Source: Myceligenerans indicum (lineage in GTDB: Bacteria > Actinomycetota > Actinomycetes > Actinomycetales > Cellulomonadaceae). From it: 64,000 bases of DNA. The first letter of the stretch is position 1, and each line of letters begins with the position of its first letter. This document shows, piece by piece, positions 28,826-37,095 of this stretch. The stretch is taken from assembly GCF_016742955.1 (NCBI RefSeq), contig NZ_JABBYC010000004.1, positions 62,001 through 126,000 of the forward strand, read 5' to 3'. The position numbers and the translations under genes are program-made. Under the pieces are notes generated by a model. The model was not told the DNA's origin. It did not search any database and worked only from the letters and a program-made list of their open reading frames with translations.

Positions 28826-28855
28826 ATGGTATTGAGGGGACGATCAAGGATGCAA
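28826..28855 (-). promoter_or_regulatory. Candidate promoter of the four-gene hydrolase operon
   Basis: On the minus strand TTGCAT (28850-28855) and TACCAT (28826-28831) are spaced 18 bp, about 75 bp upstream of the 45-codon gene. Confidence 0.4.
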
Positions 28856-28926
28856 CGGTCACGTTCTGCGCGTGTCGTGCTGCTGGATGTGCTAGGTGAT
28901 GCCCGGTGTGGAGCGTGCTCCGTCCG

Positions 28927-29562
28927 CTACCGCGTCTGCAGCAGCGCCGGCTTCTTCTCCATGCGGCTCAGCCCGTTCCACGCCAGGTTCACCAGGTGCG
29001 CCGCGACCTCGGACTTCTTCGTGGCACGGTTGTCCAGCCAGTACTGGCCGGTCAGCGCGATCATGCCGACCAGCATGTTCGCGTACAGGGGAGCCGTGCG
29101 CGGATCGAGCCGGTTGATCCGGAACTGCTTGGTCAGCTTGTGCTCCACCTGCGTGGCGACGTCGCCGATCAGGCTCGAGAAGGTTCCCGTCGCCTGCGCC
29201 ACCGGCGAGTCGCGCACGAGGATCCGGAACCCGTCCTCGCTCTCCTCGATGTAGTCCAGCAGGGCGAGCGCGGTGCGCTCCACCAGCACCTTGGGGTGTC
29301 CGCGGGAATCGAGGGCGCCGGTCAGAGCCGCCGTCAGCTCCTGGACCTCGCGGTCCACGATCACCGCGTACATCCCCTCCTTGCCGCCGAAGTGCTCGTA
29401 CACCACGGGCTTGGACACCTGCGCGCGTGCCGCGATCTCCTCGACGCTCGTACCGTCGAACCCCTTGGAGGCGAACAGCTCGCGTGCCACGGACAGGAGC
29501 TGCTCGCGACGCTGACTCGCGGTCATGCGGGGTCGCGGCGTGCGTCGGGAGTCGGGTGCCAT
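28927..29562 (-). CDS. TetR-family transcriptional regulator
   Basis: The 211-residue protein has an N-terminal TetR helix-turn-helix (REQLLSVARELFASKGFDGTSVEEIAARAQVSKPVVYEHFGGKEGMY) and a helical ligand-binding domain ending in a dimerisation helix (AAHLVNLAWNGLSRMEKKP). ATG at 29562 lies 7 nt after CACAAT, suggesting a leaderless transcript; ATG at 29571 would add three residues. It is transcribed away from tRNA-Gln-glmU and towards the hydrolase operon. The ligand and targets are unknown; no obvious palindrome was found beside its promoter. Confidence 0.88.
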   Translation of the reverse strand: MAPDSRRTPRPRMTASQRREQLLSVARELFASKGFDGTSVEEIAARAQVSKPVVYEHFGGKEGMYAVIVDREVQELTAALTGALDSRGHPKVLVERTALALLDYIEESEDGFRILVRDSPVAQATGTFSSLIGDVATQVEHKLTKQFRINRLDPRTAPLYANMLVGMIALTGQYWLDNRATKKSEVAAHLVNLAWNGLSRMEKKPALLQTR

Positions 29563-29769
29563 GGTGAACATTGTGCCGTGTGTCCCGTGCGACACGGCCC
29601 GCAGCCGCACCCACCCCTGGCGACCTGGCAGACTAGGGCACGGTGCACGACGGCGGCCCCCGTGCTCGGGGAGCGGGCCTCGCATTTCCCTGATAGTGGT
29701 GTTGCATGCTGTCAGAGGTCGGTGAGCCCGCATCCTGGCGGCGGCCGGGCGCGTCGTCCGGTGCACCGG

Positions 29770-29841
29770 TCCGCCTTGGTGTAATCGGCAGCACACGGGT
29801 TTTTGGTGCCCATGGTCCAGGTTCGAGCCCTGGGGGCGGAG
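29770..29841 (+). tRNA. tRNA-Gln (UUG)
   Basis: The cloverleaf folds by hand: acceptor TCCGCCT with GGGCGGA (one G-U), D stem GTGT with GCAC, anticodon loop TTTTGGT giving anticodon UUG, T arm CCAGG-TTCGAGC-CCTGG, discriminator G at 29841. The first anticodon-stem pair (27-43) appears as C opposite A. CCA is not encoded. The glmU GTG begins at 29843, leaving a single base after the discriminator. Confidence 0.92.
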
Positions 29842-29842
29842 C

Positions 29843-31336
29843 GTGAGCACGGAAACACACCGTCCGGCCGCCGTCGTCGTTCTTGCCGCCGGGCAGGGCA
29901 CACGGATGAAGTCCCGCCTCCCGAAGGTCCTCCATCCCGTGGGTGGGCGGCCGATGGTCGGGCACGCGATCGCCGCCGCACGGGAGCTGGACCCCGCGGA
30001 GCTGGCCGTCGTCGTGCGGCACGAGCGCGACCTCGTGGCCGCCACGATCGCGGAGCTCGACCCCGCGGCGCGCGTCGTGGACCAGGACGAGGTCCCCGGC
30101 ACCGGCCGCGCGGTCGAGTGCGCGATGGAGGCGCTGGGCGAGATCGACGGAGCGGTGGTCGTGCTCGCCGGCGACGTGCCGCTGCTCGACGGCGGCACGC
30201 TGGCCCAGATGCTGGCGACGCACCACGCCCAGGGCGACGCCGTCACGATCCTGTCCACGCAGGTCCCCGACGCGACGGGCTACGGACGGATCGTCCGGGG
30301 GGCGGACGGCGCCGTGGAGGCGATCGTCGAGCACAAGGACGCGACGCCCGCGCAGCTCGAGGTGCGCGAGATCAACACCTCCACCTATGTCTTCGACGCG
30401 GCGACCCTCCGGCGCGGGCTCGCGAGCCTGGACCGCGCGAACGCGCAGGGCGAGGTGTACCTGACCGACGTGATCGCCTTCGCCCGCAAGGAGGGCGGTG
30501 GGGTCCGCGCGGTCATGACGGACGACACCATGTCCGTCGAGGGCGTCAACGACCGGGTTCAGCTCGCGACGCTCGGCGCCGAGCTGAACCGGCGCACCCT
30601 CGAGCACTGGATGCGTGAGGGGGTCACGGTGGTGGACCCGGGAACGACGTGGGTCGACGTCGACGTCGAGCTCGCCCCGGACGTGACGCTCCTGCCCGGC
30701 GTCCAGCTCCACGGTGCCACGACGGTCGGGGAGGGAGCCACGATCGGCCCCGACACCACGCTGCGCGACACGGAGGTGCACGACGGCGCCACCGTGGTGC
30801 GCACGCACGCCGAGCTCGCCGTCATCGGTGCCGGCGCGAAGGTCGGCCCGTACTCCTACCTGCGTCCCGGCACCGTGCTCGGCCCGAAGGGCAAGATCGG
30901 CGGGTTCGTCGAGACGAAGAACGCCCGGATCGGCGAGGGCGCCAAGGTGCCGCACCTCAGCTACGTGGGCGACGCCGAGATCGGCGAGCACACCAACATC
31001 GGAGCGGCGTCGGTCACCGTGAACTACGACGGCGTGCACAAGCACCGCACCGTCATCGGCGCGCACGCGCGCACCGGGGCGGACAACATGTTCGTCGCGC
31101 CCGTCACCGTGGGCGACGGCGCCTACACGGCGGCCGGCTCGGTGATCGTCAAGGACGTGCCGCCGGGCGCGCTGGGCGTCGGGCGCTCCGAACAACGCAA
31201 CATCGAGGGCTGGGTGGCGCGCAGGCGGCCCGGCACCGCCGCGGCGGAGGCCGCGGCGGCCGCCGATCCCGGCGCGACAGACCACAGCACCACGTCCGGC
31301 GTCGGACACCCTGATCAGGAACGAAAGGCCCACTGA
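29843..31336 (+). CDS. glmU: Bifunctional GlcN-1-P acetyltransferase / GlcNAc-1-P uridylyltransferase
   Basis: GlmU makes UDP-GlcNAc for peptidoglycan in two steps. The N-terminal pyrophosphorylase has VVVLAAGQGTRMKSRLPKVL and LAGDVPLLDGGT; EINTSTYVFD lies near the domain end. The C-terminal left-handed beta-helix acetyltransferase carries hexapeptide repeats, KNARIGEGAKVPHLSYVGDA and NYDGVHKHRTVIG. The 497-residue length is typical of actinobacteria, with an Ala-rich tail. GTG at 29843 is the only plausible start and directly follows the tRNA-Gln discriminator plus one base, leaving no room for an independent leader. prs follows after one base (stop 31336, ATG 31338), so the genes are co-transcribed. 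Confidence 0.97.
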   Translation: MSTETHRPAAVVVLAAGQGTRMKSRLPKVLHPVGGRPMVGHAIAAARELDPAELAVVVRHERDLVAATIAELDPAARVVDQDEVPGTGRAVECAMEALGEIDGAVVVLAGDVPLLDGGTLAQMLATHHAQGDAVTILSTQVPDATGYGRIVRGADGAVEAIVEHKDATPAQLEVREINTSTYVFDAATLRRGLASLDRANAQGEVYLTDVIAFARKEGGGVRAVMTDDTMSVEGVNDRVQLATLGAELNRRTLEHWMREGVTVVDPGTTWVDVDVELAPDVTLLPGVQLHGATTVGEGATIGPDTTLRDTEVHDGATVVRTHAELAVIGAGAKVGPYSYLRPGTVLGPKGKIGGFVETKNARIGEGAKVPHLSYVGDAEIGEHTNIGAASVTVNYDGVHKHRTVIGAHARTGADNMFVAPVTVGDGAYTAAGSVIVKDVPPGALGVGRSEQRNIEGWVARRRPGTAAAEAAAAADPGATDHSTTSGVGHPDQERKAH

Positions 31337-31337
31337 T

Positions 31338-32318
31338 ATGAGCACCGCCCTCCGCCAGATCCAGCGCCCGCTCGTCGTCGCGTCCGGGCGCGCGCACCCC
31401 GAGCTGGCGCAGGACGTGGCCAAGGAGCTCGGCGTCGACCTGCTTCCGGTCAGCGCCTACGACTTCGCCAACACCGAGACCTACGTGCGGTTCAGCGAGT
31501 CCATCCGCGGGGCCGACATCTTCCTGCTCCAGTCCCACACCGCGCCGATCAACCAGTGGATCATGGAGCACCTGCTCATGGTCGACGCCGCGAAGCGGGC
31601 CTCCGCGCACACCATCACGGCCGTGGCGCCGTTCCTCGGGTACGCCCGGCAGGACAAGAAGGGACGGGGCCGCGAGCCCATCTCGGCGCGTCTCATGACC
31701 GACATGCTGGCCACCGCGGGTGCGGACCGGCTCATGTCCGTGGACCTGCACACCGCGCAGATCCAGGGGTTCTTCGACGGGCCGGTCGACCACCTGTGGG
31801 CGATGCCGATCCTCGTCGACTACGTGCGCACACGCGTGGACGTGGACAACGTGACCGTCGTGTCCCCGGACGCCGGCCGCATCCGGGTCGCGGAGATCTG
31901 GGCGAGCAAGCTGGGCGGAGGGCCCCTGGCCTTCGTGCACAAGACGCGCGACGTGACGCGCCCCAACCAGGCCGTGGCGAACCGCGTCGTGGGCGACGTC
32001 GAGGGCAAGGACTGTGTCCTGGTCGACGACCTCATCGACACCGGCGGCACGATCGCCGAGGCGGTCAAGGTCATCATGGCGGCGGGCGCGCGGTCGGTGA
32101 CCGTCGCGGCCACGCACGGCGTGCTGTCCGGCCCGGCGCCGCAGCGTCTGGCGGACTGCGGTGCCACGGAGATCGTGGTCACCGACACCCTGCCGATCGA
32201 GGCGTCCAAGCGGTTCGAGTCCCTGACCGTCCTGTCGATCGCTCCGCTGATCGCCACCGCCATCAAGGAGGTCTTCACGGACGGGTCCGTGACGAGCCTG
32301 TTCGACGGGAACGCCTGA
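31338..32318 (+). CDS. prs: Ribose-phosphate pyrophosphokinase
   Basis: Prs makes PRPP from ribose-5-phosphate and ATP for nucleotide, histidine and tryptophan synthesis. The 326-residue protein has RPLVVASGRAHPELAQDV at the N-terminus, the signature DLHTAQIQGFFDGPVDHLW, the VTRPNQAV-like loop region and the PRPP-binding CVLVDDLIDTGGTIAEAV. The ATG is two bases beyond the glmU stop; AGGAACGAAAGG upstream, inside glmU, provides the ribosome binding site. The glmU-prs pair is conserved in actinobacteria. Confidence 0.97.
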   Translation: MSTALRQIQRPLVVASGRAHPELAQDVAKELGVDLLPVSAYDFANTETYVRFSESIRGADIFLLQSHTAPINQWIMEHLLMVDAAKRASAHTITAVAPFLGYARQDKKGRGREPISARLMTDMLATAGADRLMSVDLHTAQIQGFFDGPVDHLWAMPILVDYVRTRVDVDNVTVVSPDAGRIRVAEIWASKLGGGPLAFVHKTRDVTRPNQAVANRVVGDVEGKDCVLVDDLIDTGGTIAEAVKVIMAAGARSVTVAATHGVLSGPAPQRLADCGATEIVVTDTLPIEASKRFESLTVLSIAPLIATAIKEVFTDGSVTSLFDGNA

Positions 32319-32389
32319 CGGGCGGACGTGTTAAAGGGTTCAGTCCTCCTCGGGAGTTGACTCGAACCTGGTAGAGGGTGGACTGTTCT

Positions 32390-33601
32390 ATGACACAGAC
32401 CTGCCCAGGAGGCGCCGTGGCCATCACTGTCGTGGTCCCCACGTTCAACGAGGGGCCGAACGTCGCCGAGCTCGTCCGGCGCCTGGACGAGGCGCTGGCG
32501 GGCTCTCCCGGCTCCTGTGTCCTCTTCGTCGACGACTCCAAGGACGACACGCCGTCGATCATCGAGCGGGTCGCCGGCGAGCAGGCGGCCCACGGCGGTC
32601 TCCCGGTCCGCCTGATCCACCGTGAGAAGGCAGACGGCGGCCTGAGCGGCGCCGTGGTCGAGGGGCTGCGGTCCGTCCGGACCGAGTGGGCCGTCGTGAT
32701 GGACGGTGATCTCCAGCATCCGCCCGAGCTGGCATCGGTGCTCGCGAGCCGGGGGCAGGAGGGCGGGCTCGACGTCGTCGTCGCGTCGCGATACATCGGC
32801 GGCGGGGACGCCGGCGGGCTCGACGGGTACTGGCGGCGGGCCGTCTCCTCCACGTCGGCCCTGCTCGCCCGCTCCATGTTCCCGCTGCGGCTGCGGAACG
32901 TGACCGACCCGCTCACCGGGTTCTTCGCGGTGCGGCTGGCCGCGCTCGACCTGGACGGCCTGCGGCCGCGCGGCTTCAAGATCCTGCTCGAGGTGCTGGC
33001 GCGCGGCAAGCGGACGCTCGCCGTCGGCGAGGAACCATTCGTGTTCGGCGAGCGGTACGCCGGCAGCTCGAAGGCGACCCTGCGGATGGGCATGCGGTAC
33101 CTGGAACAGCTCGCGTCACTGCGCTTCGGGCGGATGTCGCGGTTCGCGATCATCGGCGGGATGGGCGCGGTGTGGAACGTGCTGATCCTGTGGGCCCTGA
33201 CGACGCTCGGCGTGTACTACCTGACTGCCGCCGTCATCGCCGCCGTCGTCACGATCAGCGTGAACTTCGCCCTCCAGGAGCGGTATGTGTTCCGCGACCT
33301 GCGTGCCGAGGGGCGCCACGGGTTCTGGTCGCGCCTGGCGCACTCGTTCGCCTTCAACGGGACCGAGGCGGCCGTCCGGCTGCCGATCCTGTGGTGGGTC
33401 GTGGAGGTCTCGGGCCTCTGGCCGGTGCTGGTGCAGGCGCTCATGCTGGTGGTGGCGTTCCTGCTGCGGTTCGTCTTCCACGCACAGGTGGTGTACCGCC
33501 CACGGCGGACCCAGCCGTTGCTGGGGGACTCCTCGCTGCCTTCCTCACAGCCCGGGAACGACGTTCTCGGTGCGTCCGGTGCCGACGAGCGGGTACAGTA
33601 G
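32390..33601 (+). CDS. GT2 polyprenyl-phosphate mannosyltransferase fused to GtrA-type membrane domain
   Basis: The 403-residue protein joins a GT2 glycosyltransferase (about 10-240: ITVVVPTFNEGPNVAELV, the DXD-type VVMDGDLQHPP, DPLTGFFAVR) to a GtrA-like domain with four membrane helices (about 250-375: MSRFAIIGGMGAVWNVLILW, FALQERYVFRD). Such proteins transfer mannose or glucose from a nucleotide sugar to polyprenyl phosphate on the cytoplasmic side; the membrane part aids retention or flipping. It is the probable donor source for the PMT at 5.7 kb. ATG at 32390 is preferred, with GAGGG 13 nt upstream; GTG at 32378 is possible. No clear terminator separates it from prs. Confidence 0.88.
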   Translation: MTQTCPGGAVAITVVVPTFNEGPNVAELVRRLDEALAGSPGSCVLFVDDSKDDTPSIIERVAGEQAAHGGLPVRLIHREKADGGLSGAVVEGLRSVRTEWAVVMDGDLQHPPELASVLASRGQEGGLDVVVASRYIGGGDAGGLDGYWRRAVSSTSALLARSMFPLRLRNVTDPLTGFFAVRLAALDLDGLRPRGFKILLEVLARGKRTLAVGEEPFVFGERYAGSSKATLRMGMRYLEQLASLRFGRMSRFAIIGGMGAVWNVLILWALTTLGVYYLTAAVIAAVVTISVNFALQERYVFRDLRAEGRHGFWSRLAHSFAFNGTEAAVRLPILWWVVEVSGLWPVLVQALMLVVAFLLRFVFHAQVVYRPRRTQPLLGDSSLPSSQPGNDVLGASGADERVQ

Positions 33602-33813
33602 TCAGGTTGCCTCGGCGAGGGACGTCGGACGGCCGCGACGGTATCTTCATCTTCCGCACGCGCCGCAGTCCGTGATCGACTGGGCGGTGAGTCGGTGACC
33701 CACAGGGCCAACCGCTACGCAGCGAGTTCGCGCGCATTGCGTCCGTCACATGTCCCACGCCGACGCAGCCGCCCACCCGAGATAGTCCGACATCACCTTC
33801 AGGAGTAACTGCC

Positions 33814-34416
33814 GTGTCCGAGATCAAGCTCGTCGCCGAGACCCGCACCGAGTTCGGTAAGGGCGCCGCGCGCCGTATCCGCCGCGACAACAAGATTCCC
33901 GCCGTGCTGTACGGCCACGGCACCGACCCGGTCCACGTGACGCTGCCGGGGCATGACTCCATGCTGGCGCTGCGCCACTCGAACGCCCTGCTCAGCATCG
34001 AGCTGGACGGCAAGGGCCAGCTCGCCGTCGCCAAGGACGTGCAGCGCGACCCGGTCCGCAACATCATCGAGCACATCGACCTGCTGGTCGTGGCGGCCGG
34101 CGAGAAGATCGCCGTCGACATCACCGTGAACCTCACCGGCGAGTCCGCCCCGGGCACCATCCACCTGGTGGAGTCCCAGACGCTGTCGGTCGAGGCTGAG
34201 GCGACGCACCTGCCGGAGTCCGTGGACGTGTCGATCGACGGCCTCGAGGCCGGTTCCCACGTGTTCGCCAAGGACATCGTGCTGCCCGCCGGTTCGTCGC
34301 TGCTGACGGACCCGGAGCAGGCCGTCGTCCTGATCACCGAGCCGCGTGGCGAGGCCGCCGCCGAGGAAGGCGAGGGCGAGGCGGCCGAGGGCGCCGAGGG
34401 CTCCTCCGAGGGCTGA
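33814..34416 (+). CDS. rplY: 50S ribosomal protein L25 (CTC form)
   Basis: This is the long CTC-type L25 that binds 5S rRNA. The N-terminal beta-barrel (IKLVAETRTEFGKGAARRIRR, IPAVLYGHGTDPVHV) is followed by the C-terminal TL5-like domain (about 95-180, DITVNLTGESAPGTIH, SVDVSIDGLEAGSHVFAKDI) and an acidic Glu/Gly/Ala tail. GTG at 33814 follows AGGAG. The 200-residue length is normal for actinobacteria. It is followed by pth, a conserved pair, but separated here by a very strong hairpin, so read-through into pth must be limited. Confidence 0.96.
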   Translation: MSEIKLVAETRTEFGKGAARRIRRDNKIPAVLYGHGTDPVHVTLPGHDSMLALRHSNALLSIELDGKGQLAVAKDVQRDPVRNIIEHIDLLVVAAGEKIAVDITVNLTGESAPGTIHLVESQTLSVEAEATHLPESVDVSIDGLEAGSHVFAKDIVLPAGSSLLTDPEQAVVLITEPRGEAAAEEGEGEAAEGAEGSSEG

Positions 34417-34514
34417 TCCTCCCGGCACTTCCGATCACACCGGACGTCGGGTCGTGGGTGGGTGCCGCCGCCGTGAGGCCGTGCACCGCGTGACCTCGCA
34501 CCGCCCTGTGCCGG

Positions 34515-34560
34515 AACGCCGAGGTAGTAGGTTTGCCGCACCACCTGCTACCTCGGCGTT
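34515..34560. terminator. 18-bp stem-loop between rplY and pth
   Basis: 34515-34532 pairs with 34543-34560 around a 10-nt loop, with a single T-G wobble and no mismatches. It is the longest ordinary terminator-like stem in this half of the window. Confidence 0.75.
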
Positions 34561-34634
34561 CTTCGCGCGCGAGCCCCGTCGTCGGCCGGTGTGAGTCCCT
34601 ACCCGGCGGACCGCCGCCCCGGACGGAGGAATCG

Positions 34635-35240
34635 ATGACCGACCAGCCATGGCTCGTCGTCGGGCTCGGGAACCCCGGGCCCAAGTACGCCGGGAACCGG
34701 CACAACGTGGGCCACATGGTCCTGGACCTGCTGGCCGAGCGGACGGGTGGTTCGTTCGCGCGGCACGGGCGGGCGCAGGCTGCCGTCGCCGAGGTGCGGC
34801 TCGGGATGCTGCCCGGTGGACGGCCAGGACCTCGGGTGATCCTGGCGAAGCCGTCCACGTACATGAACGTGTCGGGCGGCCCGGTGAGCGCGCTCGCCCA
34901 GTACTACGGGATCGAGCCCGGCCAGGTCGCCGTCGTGCACGACGAGGTCGACATCCCGTTCGACACGATCAAGCTGAAGATCGGCGGCGGCGAAGGCGGG
35001 CACAACGGGCTGCGCGACATCACCAAGGCGCTCGGCACCCGCGACTACCACCGCGTCCGCGTGGGCGTGGGCCGTCCGCCGGGCCGGATGGACACCGCCG
35101 ACTACGTGCTGCGGGACTTCACCGCCACGGAGCGTAAGGACCTCCCGATCTTCGTGGACGACGCCGCGGACGCGGTGGAGCTCCTGGTCACGGAGGGACT
35201 TCTGACAGCTCAGGGCAAGTTCCACCCGGCCAGGGCCTGA
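34635..35240 (+). CDS. pth: Peptidyl-tRNA hydrolase
   Basis: Pth releases tRNA from peptidyl-tRNAs that drop off ribosomes. The 201-residue protein has VVGLGNPGPKYAGNRHNVGH with the conserved Asn and catalytic His, KPSTYMNVSGGPVSAL, VVHDEVDIPFDTIKLKIGGG with the active-site Asp, and GGHNGLRDI. ATG at 34635 has GGAGGA upstream. The in-frame extension to 34533 runs through the rplY terminator and is rejected. It converges with a secreted metallohydrolase gene. Confidence 0.97.
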   Translation: MTDQPWLVVGLGNPGPKYAGNRHNVGHMVLDLLAERTGGSFARHGRAQAAVAEVRLGMLPGGRPGPRVILAKPSTYMNVSGGPVSALAQYYGIEPGQVAVVHDEVDIPFDTIKLKIGGGEGGHNGLRDITKALGTRDYHRVRVGVGRPPGRMDTADYVLRDFTATERKDLPIFVDDAADAVELLVTEGLLTAQGKFHPARA

Positions 35241-35253
35241 GCGGACCGGCCGA

Positions 35254-35280
35254 GCGCCCGGACCGGGACGATCCGGGCGC
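35254..35280. terminator. Convergent terminator between pth and metallohydrolase
   Basis: A perfect 9-bp stem (GCGCCCGGA and its complement) with a 9-nt loop lies between the two converging stop codons. Confidence 0.6.
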
Positions 35281-35298
35281 AGGTGTTGGTCCGGCGGT

Positions 35299-36933
35299 TC
35301 AGGAGGTGGCGTCCGACTCCGCCGTCGCCCAGGTGCGGAGGTAGGACTCCGCACCCCGGAGGATGTCGTCCGCCAGGGGTTCTCCGCCCGTGACGCGGAG
35401 GTCCTCCAGGTAGTCGGGCACCAGGCCGTAGTGGGCGACGCCGTCGGCGTTGACGTCCCACACCCGGTCACCCGTGACCTGGCGGTCCAGCGTCGAGCCG
35501 CCGTCGAGCGAGGTGAACGGGTAGGTGACGCGGCCGTCCGACGGGTCCGGTGTGCCGCCGAAGCCGTTCATGTCGAAGCCGAACCCGACCCCCGTGATGT
35601 CGTACCGGGCCCGCACGTCGGCCGTGCGCCGGTACTCCGCGATCAGATCCTCGGTGTCGTGCCCGTACATGGTCACGAACCCGCCCAGGGCATAGATGCG
35701 GTCCAGGTACCGTTCGTCCGTCCAGGAGTGGGTGGACAGCACGCCGCCGTAGCCGGCCTCCTCGAGGATCTCCAGCGTGCGGTCGGCCGCCTTGGCGGAC
35801 ATGTGGTCCACCTCGATCAGCATGCCGCGCCGCATCATCTCCTCGACGAGGAACTCGCCCTTCGAGGTCAGCCCGTAGGCGTTGCACACGGTGCCGGACG
35901 GGTAGCGCGGCGGGACCGGCAACCAGTCCAGTTCGTCGGGCAGCTCGACGTTGCCGGGATTGTTGTCGTGCGGCTCGTCCGCCGGGCACGATCTCGCGTT
36001 CCAGAAGGTGCCGGTGCTGAGGAACTGGCCGGCATTGACGATCGTGCCGGTGGACCCGGAGTCGAAGCGCACCCCGCACAGCGCGTTGTCGAACTTGTGG
36101 CATACGAACATGGACCGCACGCCCAGCCCGTACAGCTCGTCGAGGCCGGCGGTGATGTCCGAGCGGCTGCACCCGTCGAAGACCCGCAGCGTCTGCTTGC
36201 ACCCGAACGGCTCGGACGTCTCCACGCCGAGCACCACCGCGAGCTTCCCCTCGGCGATCACGTCGCGTGCCTGGTCGCTGTCCGTGACGATGCGGAACCA
36301 GCCCTCGCCTGGTCCGCCGTACTGCGCGTCGACGAAGTCCTGGAGCGCGTACGCGTCGGCGATCTGCAGGCGGATCGCCGCCATCTCGTCGCAGTCCTGA
36401 TAGGTGCCCGGGTTGATGGAGCACAACAGGCCGTTGCTGGTCAGCTGGTTCACGAGCACCCGCTGTCCGGCTCGCCAGGAGCGCTCCACCCAGCGGTAGT
36501 ACATCTGCTGGTGGGTGAGGGAGTCGTAGGCGGGCCAGTCGGCGAAGGTCGGCCAGCCGGTGGTGTCGTGCGTGCCGAACGGGGAACCGTTGCGTGTGAG
36601 GTTCTCCAGCAGGGCCGTGCCGCCGTGGGGCCCGTGCGCGGTGCAGTCCTGGAGGGCGTCGGCGATGCCGTTCTCGGAGAACACGCTGCCGCAGACGGCT
36701 GCGCCGCCGATGCCGTCCTCCATGAACAGGTGGCTGTGGGCGTCGATGTAGCCGCGCACGGAGCCGTCCGGCGTGGTGCCGGTGAAGGGCAGCCCGGTGA
36801 TGTTGACCTCGGACTCGGGGGTGGGGAGCACGGGATCCGGGACGGCGCCCGTGGCGGGCGCCGCCACCGTCGTGGCGAGGCCGGTCATCAGAGCTGTGAC
36901 GGTCAGTGCTGCCGTTCGTCGTGGACGTCGCAC
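35299..36933 (-). CDS. Secreted amidohydrolase-fold metallohydrolase (dipeptidase-like)
   Basis: The 544-residue protein has a Sec signal peptide (MRRPRRTAALTVTALMTGL, likely cleaved near ATGA|VP at residue 31) and a metal-dependent TIM barrel. Candidate metal ligands lie in GYIDAHSHLFMEDGIGG, LIEVDHMSAKAADRTLEIL and VLSTHSW, and the VDHMS element recalls renal-dipeptidase (M19) relatives. Many paired cysteines suggest disulfides after export. GTG at 36933 is chosen because AGGAGG lies 4 nt upstream; the TTG at 37008 would bury the signal peptide behind 25 residues. A good promoter lies upstream. The substrate is unknown; a dipeptide or lactone-like compound is possible. Confidence 0.78.
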   Translation of the reverse strand: MRRPRRTAALTVTALMTGLATTVAAPATGAVPDPVLPTPESEVNITGLPFTGTTPDGSVRGYIDAHSHLFMEDGIGGAAVCGSVFSENGIADALQDCTAHGPHGGTALLENLTRNGSPFGTHDTTGWPTFADWPAYDSLTHQQMYYRWVERSWRAGQRVLVNQLTSNGLLCSINPGTYQDCDEMAAIRLQIADAYALQDFVDAQYGGPGEGWFRIVTDSDQARDVIAEGKLAVVLGVETSEPFGCKQTLRVFDGCSRSDITAGLDELYGLGVRSMFVCHKFDNALCGVRFDSGSTGTIVNAGQFLSTGTFWNARSCPADEPHDNNPGNVELPDELDWLPVPPRYPSGTVCNAYGLTSKGEFLVEEMMRRGMLIEVDHMSAKAADRTLEILEEAGYGGVLSTHSWTDERYLDRIYALGGFVTMYGHDTEDLIAEYRRTADVRARYDITGVGFGFDMNGFGGTPDPSDGRVTYPFTSLDGGSTLDRQVTGDRVWDVNADGVAHYGLVPDYLEDLRVTGGEPLADDILRGAESYLRTWATAESDATS

Positions 36934-37017
36934 GTCGCCTCCTGCGGTCGGAACGGGTTCCGACGGCGTTGTCGGCGCCCGGGAGGCCGCGCGAGCACGA
37001 CCCCGCAATTGACTCCG

Positions 37018-37046
37018 ACTTTAACAAGAAAAGGGGTGTATCGGAA
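37018..37046 (-). promoter_or_regulatory. Promoter of secreted metallohydrolase
   Basis: On the minus strand TTCCGA (37041-37046) and TAAAGT (37018-37023) are spaced 17 bp in an AT-rich stretch, about 85 bp before the chosen start. Confidence 0.5.
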
Positions 37047-37095
37047 GAGTCATGTCATTGACCCCTGTAAGCCCGGTTGTCGTCGGGTTCGTGCC

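Noticed and set aside
28596-28835. Plus-strand small frames between the hydrolase and TetR genes
   Set aside because: They run antisense to the 45-codon gene and its promoter, with shadow-like Arg/Pro composition and no ribosome binding site.
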